This document shows positions 1 to 5,076 of a stretch of 6,294 nucleotides of DNA, piece after piece (position 1 is the first letter of the stretch; every line of letters begins with the position of its first letter). This DNA is from Candidatus Omnitrophota bacterium. Lineage in GTDB: Bacteria > Omnitrophota > Gorgyraeia > Gygaellales > Profunditerraquicolaceae. The notes under the pieces are model-generated. The model saw nothing but the letters and a program-made list of their open reading frames with translations, ran no database searches and was not told the DNA's origin. The position numbers and the translations under genes were made by a program. The stretch covers positions 1 through 6,294 of the forward strand of contig VGKF01000056.1 in the NCBI GenBank assembly GCA_016867175.1, read 5' to 3'.

Positions 1-112
1 GTTATTTTGAGGTTAAAAAGGAGTAAAAATAAGCCCTGATTTGACTTAAAAAAATCACTCTTTATAAGTTGTCTATATGGGTTATAAAACTAGGGGGTTT
101 ACTGGGGGGGGG
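1..112. other. non-coding tail downstream of the minus-strand operon
   Basis: AT-rich stretch beyond the stop codon of the last operon gene. I see no convincing open frame on either strand. No GC-rich hairpin followed by a T-run is visible on the minus strand, so the operon terminator is either Rho-dependent or lies outside the window. Two G-runs on the plus strand (five at 93-97 and nine at 104-112) directly follow the operon's last stop codon. A possible plus-strand promoter, TTGACT at 41-46 and TATAAG at 63-68 with a 16-base spacer, faces into the operon. Confidence 0.5.
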
Positions 113-412
113 TTAATAGCCGTTTTCAAATAGGATATCGCAACGGGATATCTTAGAGATTAGCCGGTCATCTACAGTATGCAGGCCTTCTATTACTGCC
201 TCAAAATTTTTACCACCTTTAGCCTGAAGCCCGGCTATCTTTAAGGTCCCGCTTCCTGCTACCTTGGACTGGATATATAAAATAACCTTAAAAACTACCA
301 TGCTATAGTTAATGGTAGAGTTATTCTTTATCTCTCCATTAACATATATTTCATTACCCATGGAGCCTTTGCTGAAATTGATATTATAGTAGGAAAAATT
401 GGCTTGGTTCAC
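113..412 (-). CDS. small FxLYD-like domain protein (hypothetical)
   Basis: A 99-residue protein of unknown function. Its centre (about residues 24-78) reads like the beta-sandwich FxLYD domain: a G-E-I-K-N-N-S strand, then a V-F-K-V-I-L-Y strand in the position of the family's F-x-L-Y-D signature, then G-L-Q-A-K-G-G-K-N-F, which matches the 'L.pG....F' turn. The terminal D of the FxLYD motif is replaced. FxLYD proteins are usually secreted or anchored, but I see no signal peptide or membrane segment here, so it may be cytoplasmic or the true start may differ. The start is GTG at 410-412, inside a GTGA overlap with the stop of the NIL gene, which suggests translational coupling. It is the last visible gene of the operon. 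The domain call is by eye and moderate; a profile search could overturn it. Confidence 0.6.
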   Translation of the reverse strand: MNQANFSYYNINFSKGSMGNEIYVNGEIKNNSTINYSMVVFKVILYIQSKVAGSGTLKIAGLQAKGGKNFEAVIEGLHTVDDRLISKISRCDILFENGY

Positions 413-630
413 GGGTTATTTTTGACCTCAACACCCTTATTTTTTAGGTATTCAAGGGCCCTTTTTAGCTCTTCCTCTTGGCCCTCAAGGATAATGATAG
501 CCCAGCCTACCTCTGTGGAAAAAGAGGCCTCCAGGATACTCAGGGTAATATTAAAGTTCTTGCAGAGGTCGCAGATTATAGGTTCTTCTTTTAGCTCACC
601 TGGGAAGGCTAATTCTACTCTTGTCTTCAT
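409..630 (-). CDS. stand-alone NIL-domain protein
   Basis: This 73-residue protein consists almost entirely of a NIL domain, the ferredoxin-like fold found at the C-terminus of the methionine-importer ATPase MetN and fused to some ferredoxins. Supporting sequence: V-E-L-A-F-P-G-E-L-K-E-E-P-I-I (residues 5-19), which matches the opening 'l.FpG....ePii' strand and helix; I-T-L-S-I-L-E-A-S (28-36); and the closing 'A-L-E-Y-L-K-N-K-G-V-E-V' helix and strand. In MetN the domain binds methionine and controls transport, but there is no transporter here, so ligand and partner are unknown. An unusual C20-x2-C23 pair lies in the first helix. The ATG at 628-630 has GAGGA at 637-641, six bases away. The gene overlaps the end of the DUF2062 gene by 35 bases and the start of the next gene by four. 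Confidence 0.85.
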   Translation of the reverse strand: MKTRVELAFPGELKEEPIICDLCKNFNITLSILEASFSTEVGWAIIILEGQEEELKRALEYLKNKGVEVKNNP

Positions 631-1084
631 CTTTTTTCCTCAAAAATAGTATTAAAAGGGTTACTAGATACGCTACGATCCCGAAAAAAGCCGCTACTAC
701 CAGATACCCCAAGGCTACCGGAAGAATAACCTGTGTTACGGATAGGCTAAATAATCCCTTAAGATGGAAGTCTTTGATTAAAAGCATCCAAGGCGCATAT
801 ACTTCTTTCCAGGATACGCCCATTATAGCAGAGCCTAATTTGATTGACAAGATAAAAGTCAATAAGCTTGTCCAGGTGTTGGTTAATAGGGTGCCTAAAA
901 TGGCGCTTGCGCGGTTTGCCCGTAAGAGAAACGCCAGGAATAAGGCAGTAAGCAGCCCTATCCCGGGAGTAAAGCCTGAGAAGACACCCAGGGCTAAGCC
1001 CAAGGCTATCTTCTGGGGGCTATCGTTGATTTTAAAAAGCTTGAAGTAGAGCGCCTTGAATAACCCTTTGATTTTAGCTATCAT
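596..1084 (-). CDS. DUF2062-family inner-membrane protein
   Basis: A 162-residue integral membrane protein of the DUF2062 family. The diagnostic block lies at about residues 22-75: S-P-Q-K-I-A-L-G, then G-V-F-S-G-F-T-P-G-I-G (33-43), then an L-R-A-N-R turn and G-T-L-L-T-N-T-W-T. Hydrophobic segments fall at about 26-54, 60-90 and 113-147. The C-terminus is charged (R-K-K-D-E-D-K) and probably cytoplasmic. The biochemical role of DUF2062 is not established; some members are fused to glycosyltransferases, which points loosely to envelope work. The ATG at 1082-1084 overlaps the radical SAM stop as ATGA. No good Shine-Dalgarno is visible, so translation is probably coupled to the upstream gene. 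The 3' end overlaps the NIL gene by 35 bases. Confidence 0.88.
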   Translation of the reverse strand: MIAKIKGLFKALYFKLFKINDSPQKIALGLALGVFSGFTPGIGLLTALFLAFLLRANRASAILGTLLTNTWTSLLTFILSIKLGSAIMGVSWKEVYAPWMLLIKDFHLKGLFSLSVTQVILPVALGYLVVAAFFGIVAYLVTLLILFLRKKDEDKSRISLPR

Positions 1085-2040
1085 TTTAAATATGGCTTGA
1101 TATTGCTTCCGGCGAACCTCTCAAGGCCCATGGAATCCTGAATCCAGCCATTCTCCAGGCCGTATTTTTGCATTATATCCCGAGCCCTTTCATATTCCTC
1201 ATAGGTTATGCGGCGGGCGAGCTCTTGAAAATCAGCTGCTTTATAGCAAGGCAGGTATTGGCTCATCAGGCTGATATAAGTATCAGCTGAAAGCCCTTCT
1301 TTGATAAAACGCATCACTTTATCCGTTCCTGATATAGCAAAAGGTAAAACTAAGTGCCTGATAATCAGCCCGCTTCTAATAATCCCTTCTTTGTCGGTTT
1401 CTGCTAAGCCCACCTGGCCATACATCTGTTTTATTGCCTCTTGGTTGTATTTAGGGTAATCAGGCGCCTCTGAATATTTTAATGCGCTGAGGTTATCTCC
1501 ATAGCGCATATCCGCGAGGTAGACATCTATAATCCCGGAGAGTAGCTTTATGACAGGGCCTAATTCATATCCGCTGGTATTATAAACCAAGGGTATCTTA
1601 AGCCCGGCTGGAACAGCTAAAAAAAGCGCTTTAAGTATCTGGGGCATGATATGCGTAGGAGTGACCAGGTTGATATTATGGCAGCCAAGGCCCTGCAGTT
1701 TAAGCATAATATCCGCCAGTTCTTCCTCTGCGACCTCCCTGCCTCCTCCCTCTTGGCTGAATTCATAGTTCTGGCAATAAGAGCAGCGCATATTGCAGCC
1801 GGAAAAAAAAATTGTCCCTGAGCCTAAAACCCCGGATATGGGAGGCTCTTCTCCTTGATGTGGCATAAAACTATAGACCCGAGGCTTAAGGCCGGTTTTA
1901 CAAAAACCGAGTTCCCCTTTAAGGCGGTTTATCCCGCACTTGCGCGGGCAAAGAGAACAGGACTCAAGAAGGTCAAACGCCTCTTCTGTGATTTTGGCTA
2001 ATTTTCCGCTACGATAAGATCTTAAGTACGCAGGGTACAT
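1081..2040 (-). CDS. PflX-like radical SAM protein
   Basis: A 319-residue radical SAM enzyme of the PflX type (COG1313, relatives of pyruvate formate-lyase activating enzyme). The SAM/4Fe-4S site is G-C-N-M-R-C-S-Y-C-Q-N (C82, C86, C89; CxxxCxxC). A second cysteine group, C28-x2-C31-x3-C35 followed by C47, probably binds another metal or cluster. Family signatures include the H-Q-G-E-E-P-P-I-S-G block (61-70), G-S-G-T-I-F-F-S-G (73-81), H-N-I-N-L-V-T-P-T-H (121-130) and R-H-L-V-L-P in the second half. The length fits full-length members. Such proteins are predicted to install a glycyl radical or do related radical chemistry, but no glycyl-radical enzyme is present here, so the substrate is unknown. 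The ATG at 2038-2040 has AAGG seven bases upstream. It overlaps the DUF4416 gene by 19 bases and the DUF2062 gene by four. Confidence 0.93.
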   Translation of the reverse strand: MYPAYLRSYRSGKLAKITEEAFDLLESCSLCPRKCGINRLKGELGFCKTGLKPRVYSFMPHQGEEPPISGVLGSGTIFFSGCNMRCSYCQNYEFSQEGGGREVAEEELADIMLKLQGLGCHNINLVTPTHIMPQILKALFLAVPAGLKIPLVYNTSGYELGPVIKLLSGIIDVYLADMRYGDNLSALKYSEAPDYPKYNQEAIKQMYGQVGLAETDKEGIIRSGLIIRHLVLPFAISGTDKVMRFIKEGLSADTYISLMSQYLPCYKAADFQELARRITYEEYERARDIMQKYGLENGWIQDSMGLERFAGSNIKPYLK

Positions 2041-2546
2041 GCGTAACCTTCCCGTATTTGGTTAAATATATCGATATATTCAGCGCTCCTGTAATCGGGG
2101 TAGGTCCAGCCCAGCGGCCTAAATGTCCCGCCCTGGTAGGCCAGGGTTATTTCCGCATAGATACCGCAGTCTAAATAGATGCGGTGGCTGAAATCCTTGG
2201 TTGAGGCTAATACAAGCTTTGCCAAATCAAGGTATCCGGGATCAATATTCACCAGGCGCAAGTCTCGGTAAGAAATCCTATCCTCAATCTTATTGGTAAT
2301 TAATTTTATCTTAGACAGCTCTGAAGGAAAGATCGGCCTTTTGAAGCTGGCAAAGCTGCGCTTTAAGCCCCGGCCAAACTCTTTTGCGTAGTAATCAGTA
2401 TAATTAAAATCTAGTATTCGACTTTCATAATCAAAGGCCCCGAATTTTTTAAAGAGCGATACCTTGGCCTTTTTTAAATAAGCCTCTTCCTTGAATATAA
2501 ATCCGCAGATTAGTTTTACGGGTTGGGTTTTTTGTATCTTACCCAT
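2022..2546 (-). CDS. DUF4416-family protein
   Basis: A 174-residue soluble protein that matches the DUF4416 family along its length. Conserved landmarks are P-V-K-L-I-C-G (9-15), F-G-A-F-D-Y-E-S (35-42), Y-T-D-Y-Y-A-K-E-F-G-R-G-L-K-R (49-63), N-I-D-P-G-Y-L-D-L-A-K-L-V-L-A-S-T-K-D (100-118), S-H-R-I-Y-L (120-125) and W-T-Y-P-D-Y-R-S (147-154). Function is unknown in the family. It precedes and overlaps (19 bases) the radical SAM gene, so the two are probably co-translated. The ATG at 2544-2546 places P-V-K-L near the N-terminus as usual, but no Shine-Dalgarno is visible before it. A 29-base gap to the upstream PilZ gene contains a weak hairpin (arms 2552-2559 and 2573-2579) without a T-run, so I do not read it as a terminator. 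Confidence 0.9.
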   Translation of the reverse strand: MGKIQKTQPVKLICGFIFKEEAYLKKAKVSLFKKFGAFDYESRILDFNYTDYYAKEFGRGLKRSFASFKRPIFPSELSKIKLITNKIEDRISYRDLRLVNIDPGYLDLAKLVLASTKDFSHRIYLDCGIYAEITLAYQGGTFRPLGWTYPDYRSAEYIDIFNQIREGYACTLRT

Positions 2547-2575
2547 AGGGCATAAGGCCGGGAATGTTTTTAGGC

Positions 2576-2941
2576 CTATAGGGTTTTAGGCAAGAATTGG
2601 GCTATGTAATGGGATATCCTGTGGCGCTGGCTATCTTTTATTTCATTGAAGAAGATAGCGATATTGAATCCGCCGCTCTCCTCATCTTCAGTCCTTACGA
2701 TTACGCCCTTACACTCAACGTTGCGCTCTTTGGGTTTACTATCTTGGGTTTTAGGAAGCCGTATCTTAACAGCTATCTTGGTAAACGGCGGGATATATTT
2801 ATTCACGCGGCAGTAAACCCCTACGCAGCTTATATTTTGGGTGCTGGTAGTAAAGTCATAACCATCAGCAGCCACATTAAGAGGAAGCTTTTTTTCTAAC
2901 CGGGGGTATAATCTTCTTTCTGCCTTGGAGTGTTTTATCAT
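2576..2941 (-). CDS. PilZ-domain protein (second of pair)
   Basis: A 121-residue single-domain PilZ protein, likely a cytoplasmic receptor for cyclic di-GMP. Both halves of the ligand site are present: R10-L-Y-P-R14 (RxxxR) and N36-I-S38-C-V-G41 (the [D/N]xSxxG motif). The rest follows the PilZ beta-barrel pattern, including the K-I-A-V-K-I-R-L-P strand and the E-C-K-G-V-I-V-R-T strand, ending in G-F-N-I-A-I-F-F-N and a short C-terminal helix. There is no output domain, so it presumably acts by binding a partner. The ATG at 2939-2941 forms an ATGA overlap with the stop of the zinc-ribbon gene, and GAAGG at 2951-2955 lies nine bases upstream. It shares the R-L-Y-P-R-L opening with the PilZ protein at 3154-3498, so the two are probably paralogues, but they diverge elsewhere. 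Confidence 0.9.
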   Translation of the reverse strand: MIKHSKAERRLYPRLEKKLPLNVAADGYDFTTSTQNISCVGVYCRVNKYIPPFTKIAVKIRLPKTQDSKPKERNVECKGVIVRTEDEESGGFNIAIFFNEIKDSQRHRISHYIAQFLPKTL

Positions 2942-3138
2942 TGCTTAGCGCCTTCTTTGGGAGCGGTGGCTTTACGCCAGCACTTCTTAGTGCAATAGTG
3001 CTTTCCGTTACGGTAGTAAATTCGGACTTTCTTAAGCGGTTTGTTACAGGCCGGGCAGTTAGTTTGTTTTTCCTCTTGTGGCTTGGCCTGTTGCGTTGGG
3101 GTGGCTACGCTAGCTGTCTTTACCTCTTCTGCTGCCAT
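2938..3138 (-). CDS. small zinc-ribbon / TRASH-like protein (hypothetical)
   Basis: A 66-residue protein with one recognisable element, a four-cysteine metal site: C28-P-A-C31, then 17 residues, then C49-T-K-K-C53. Between them is a basic, tyrosine-rich stretch (K-V-R-I-Y-Y-R-N-G-K-H-Y). The second half resembles TRASH/MYM-type treble-clef fingers, which use a C-x3-C closing pair, but this is a look-alike call. Residues 1-27 are a polar Ala/Thr/Gln/Glu/Lys-rich tail, likely disordered, and the last ten residues are also charged. It could bind a protein or nucleic acid; function is unknown. The ATG at 3136-3138 has AAAGGA seven bases upstream (3146-3151), a good ribosome site, which supports real translation. 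It lies 15 bases after one PilZ gene and overlaps the next by four. Confidence 0.83.
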   Translation of the reverse strand: MAAEEVKTASVATPTQQAKPQEEKQTNCPACNKPLKKVRIYYRNGKHYCTKKCWRKATAPKEGAKQ

Positions 3139-3153
3139 TACATTTTCCTTTCT

Positions 3154-3498
3154 CTAGAATCTCTTTAGATGGGTATCTATAAAATCTCCTACGTACTCCC
3201 TATCCCTGGGATTAAACTCCACAAATTCTAAGCCCAGCTTATACTTGTCGGAGTGCGCTATCGGGACAGCCCAGGCTACCCGCGCTACAGGATTCAGGGC
3301 CCTGGAAAGCAGATTGATCTCCAACATCAGGTTTGTAGAAGGCGCTATGTAGCTTAAGGCCGTAAAACTTATTCCGCCTATGCTTAAATTATCGCTTAAG
3401 GCGTTTCTGAACTCCTGGGTTCCCCTGGCCTGGTAACGAAGCGGCAGACCTAATTTTAGGCGGGGATAAAGTCTTTTTTCTTGATGGCTCGACAACAT
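3154..3498 (-). CDS. PilZ-domain protein (first of pair, operon leader)
   Basis: A 114-residue single-domain PilZ protein. The cyclic-di-GMP site is complete: R9-L-Y-P-R13 (RxxxR) and N37-L-S39-I-G-G42 ([D/N]xSxxG), preceded by D36. Later strands are typical, with N-P-V-A-R-V-A-W-A-V and K-Y-K-L-G-L-E-F-V-E-F, then a C-terminal helix. No membrane segment or fused effector domain is present, so it is probably a cytoplasmic adaptor that changes a partner on ligand binding. The ATG at 3496-3498 is preceded by AGGAG (3507-3511) at eight bases. It is the first gene after the promoter at 3550-3578, which predicts a leader of about 45 bases. Relatives of this arrangement often serve motility, pili or exopolysaccharide, but nothing in the window shows which. 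Confidence 0.92.
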   Translation of the reverse strand: MLSSHQEKRLYPRLKLGLPLRYQARGTQEFRNALSDNLSIGGISFTALSYIAPSTNLMLEINLLSRALNPVARVAWAVPIAHSDKYKLGLEFVEFNPRDREYVGDFIDTHLKRF

Positions 3499-3549
3499 GC
3501 CTTTATCTCCTATGTTGCGGGAGCCGTGGCCTACTCCTTATTTATAAAA

Positions 3550-3578
3550 ACTATAACATATAAATAAAGCCCTGTCAA
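3550..3578 (-). promoter_or_regulatory. sigma70-type promoter of the PilZ operon
   Basis: On the minus strand the -35 box is TTGACA (3573-3578, perfect consensus), the spacer is 17 bases, and the -10 box is TATAGT (3550-3555, one mismatch). A TG one base before the -10 makes it extended. The expected start of transcription is near 3543, about 45 bases before the PilZ ATG. It lies roughly 25 bases outside the left end of the insertion sequence, so the element has not removed it. Confidence 0.8.
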
Positions 3579-3595
3579 TACCTTCGTTCCCTTAG

Positions 3596-4840
3596 TTAAG
3601 CAAGTAATATTTCGCACTTTTGCTTTAAGGTACTGCTCTTAGGTTGGTTAATTGGGTTTAGGTTTATATGCTTTATAAGCCCAAATATCCAAAGATTAAG
3701 GCTGCGTTCGTTCTTAAAGTAGCCTTGTATCTTAATACGCCTTCTGATCTCCTCAAGGAAGCGCTCTAAGTGATTCGTGGTTGATACCGCAGAGCGCACT
3801 TCCTTTGGAAAATCGTAGAAATTAAGCGTATGGTAGAACTCGTCCTGGAAGCATTTGACTGCCTTGGGTTCTTTACGTCGCCACCTGTTAACAAATATCC
3901 TGAATTTTCTGATAGCCTCATGCCTGGAGCTAGATTTGTAGATACGACTGGCTTGCCTTGCCATCCTGGTCCTGTGTTTAATCTTGTGCCGGATATTCTG
4001 CAGCAAATTCCTTAGCTTATGAGTGTAACAGCGCTGCCTTGGCGTATAAGGATAGACAATATTGCATGCTGCAATTATAGCTTCCGAGCCGTCAGAAATA
4101 ATCAGCTCCAAAGACTTACCAAGCAGCCCTCTGCGGTAAAGATCGTTTAAGAAGCTGGTATATTCTTCTTCGGTCTCGCCTTTGGCTAATTTAAAAGCAA
4201 TAATCTCTTGCTTGCCGTCTTTGGTTATGCCTAAGGCAAAGAGGATAGGTCTTTTCTTGATATCAACTTCTTTAATATGTACCCAGAGGCCGTCAATAAT
4301 TAAAAACCGGTATTTATCTTCTATCGGGCTAGTCCGATACGCATGTAAGTCATCACTGAGATTTTGCAATAGCCGGGATGCTGTTTGATGACTCACTGAA
4401 TCACCGATAAAGGCCTGGAAAAATTTTTGCTGCTTGCGGGTAGAAAATCCTAAAAGTAGCGATAACACTACCATATCATCAAACTTCTGCCGTCTTCTCT
4501 GGTATTTGGCAAAGAGGTTATAAACGTATTCCCGGTTTTTCTTGCGGACCTTAGGGATAAGTAACCTTGCTCTGCCAAAGGTAGTGGTGAATAATCGCGG
4601 ATAAGTGCCGGAACGAATATCGGCACGCTCCTCTGTGCGTTCGTATTCTTCGGCTTTGATCTGTTCCCTGAACTCTCCGTTTATTGAACGCTGAAAAAAT
4701 CCTTCCACTACCGTTCTCGCTTTTACTTCGAAATCATCAACCTCTGGTTGGTTCAATATCCCCATCTCGCGCAAGTTACGCTTTACATACTGCCATTGCT
4801 TTGGTAGAGTATCCTTAGAAAAATTTACCGGACAACTCAT
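3596..4840 (-). CDS. IS256-family (mutator-type) transposase
   Basis: A DDE transposase of 414 residues, full length for IS256-family enzymes. Counting from the chosen ATG, the likely catalytic triad is D183 (L-I-I-D-G-L-W-V), D250 (I-I-S-D-G-S-E-A-I) and E359 (T-T-N-H-L-E-R-F). The C271-Y-T-H274-K-L-R-N block and the E-E-I-R-R-R-I-K segment are family signatures. The N-terminal basic region should bind the inverted repeats. I place the start at ATG 4838-4840 because AGGAGG (4849-4854) lies eight bases upstream. The frame stays open upstream to a TTG at 4901-4903, but that lacks a ribosome site and would run through the ribosome site itself. No frameshift or internal stop is seen, so the gene may be active. 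Oddly, the last codons run through the left inverted repeat and the TAA lies outside it. Confidence 0.95.
   Translation of the reverse strand: MSCPVNFSKDTLPKQWQYVKRNLREMGILNQPEVDDFEVKARTVVEGFFQRSINGEFREQIKAEEYERTEERADIRSGTYPRLFTTTFGRARLLIPKVRKKNREYVYNLFAKYQRRRQKFDDMVVLSLLLGFSTRKQQKFFQAFIGDSVSHQTASRLLQNLSDDLHAYRTSPIEDKYRFLIIDGLWVHIKEVDIKKRPILFALGITKDGKQEIIAFKLAKGETEEEYTSFLNDLYRRGLLGKSLELIISDGSEAIIAACNIVYPYTPRQRCYTHKLRNLLQNIRHKIKHRTRMARQASRIYKSSSRHEAIRKFRIFVNRWRRKEPKAVKCFQDEFYHTLNFYDFPKEVRSAVSTTNHLERFLEEIRRRIKIQGYFKNERSLNLWIFGLIKHINLNPINQPKSSTLKQKCEILLA
3604..3622 (+). repeat. left terminal inverted repeat of the IS256-family element
   Basis: Reading inward it is GTAATATTTCGCACTTTTG. The inner 13 bases (3610-3622) are identical to the inward-reading right repeat. 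It lies inside the 3' end of the transposase coding sequence, encoding the C-terminal Cys-Glu-Ile-Leu segment. The outer edge is uncertain by several bases. Confidence 0.75.
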
Positions 4841-4920
4841 AGGCGTATCCTCCTTTGCTGGTCCTTTAGGACCGGTTAGGTTAATAAATTGGTTGTTTAT
4901 CAACCTAAGAGGATATGCCT
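4841..4920 (-). promoter_or_regulatory. structured leader of the transposase mRNA hiding its ribosome binding site
   Basis: The untranslated leader can fold as a branched structure. Outer stem: 4907-4920 pairs with 4841-4855 (13 pairs, one C-A mismatch and one bulged base), and this arm includes the AGGAGG ribosome site at 4849-4854. Enclosed stem two: 4896-4906 with 4878-4888, 11 pairs including one G-U, with a seven-base loop. Enclosed stem three: 4869-4873 with 4860-4864, five mostly G-C pairs and a UAAA loop. The fold would block initiation at the ATG 4838-4840. Insertion sequences often use such folds to silence transcripts that enter from outside; that role here is inferred. Confidence 0.6.
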
Positions 4921-4941
4921 TTTTTATTTATCTGGCAATAT

Positions 4942-4964
4942 CAAAAGTGCGAAAGATATTTTAC
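4942..4964 (-). repeat. right terminal inverted repeat of the IS256-family element
   Basis: The inward-reading (minus-strand) copy begins GTAAAATATC and continues with the 13-base core shared with the left end (core at 4942-4954). It has about four extra bases in the outer part compared with the left repeat. A weak promoter for the transposase may start here: TTTCGC (4949-4954) and TAAATA (4925-4930) with an 18-base spacer. That reading is tentative. Confidence 0.75.
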
Positions 4965-5076
4965 ATTATCTTTTACTCTGCATTTTATGCTTAAAGATTA
5001 AACAGATGTATCACCGTAAAATAATCCTGTTAGATTCTGTCCATTCTTCAGTCTATTAAGATAGAGGAGGACAAAT
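4965..5076. other. intergenic gap between the IS and the ComM-like gene
   Basis: A 112-base AT-rich gap with no open frame. It should carry the promoter of the ComM-like gene, but I find no convincing -35/-10 pair; TAAAAT at 5017-5022 is the best -10 candidate and has no matching -35. A small hairpin (arms 5052-5056 and 5061-5065) sits just before the ribosome site and is too weak to interpret. Confidence 0.4.

Larger units (their letters stand above)
3604..4964 (-). mobile_element. IS256-family insertion sequence, about 1.36 kb
   Basis: The element is defined by the intact transposase gene and a pair of terminal inverted repeats that share TTTCGCACTTTTG exactly. Length is normal for the family. 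The outer limits are approximate, because the repeats differ by an apparent four-base gap outside the shared core. I could not find the 8-9 base target duplication expected for IS256 elements: bases just outside 3604 and 4964 do not match. It stands between the operon promoter and the ComM-like gene, with the transposase transcribed toward the operon. Confidence 0.75.

Noticed and set aside
621..1049. Plus-strand open frame of 142 codons
   Set aside because: It lies antisense inside the DUF2062 gene, has a biased basic composition, and resembles no family, while the minus-strand frame matches one clearly.
2552..2579. Hairpin between the second PilZ gene and the DUF4416 gene, considered as a terminator
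   Set aside because: Short arms with a bulge, a 13-base loop and no following T-run; it also overlaps the PilZ stop codon.
2597..2899. Plus-strand open frame of 100 codons
   Set aside because: Antisense shadow of the second PilZ gene, whose minus-strand product has both ligand motifs.
4841..4903. Upstream TTG start that would add 21 residues to the transposase
   Set aside because: No ribosome site precedes the TTG, the extra residues lack family similarity, and AGGAGG sits correctly for the ATG at 4838-4840.
5052..5065. Small hairpin just before the ComM-like ribosome site
   Set aside because: Only five A/T-rich pairs with a four-base loop; expected by chance in AT-rich DNA.
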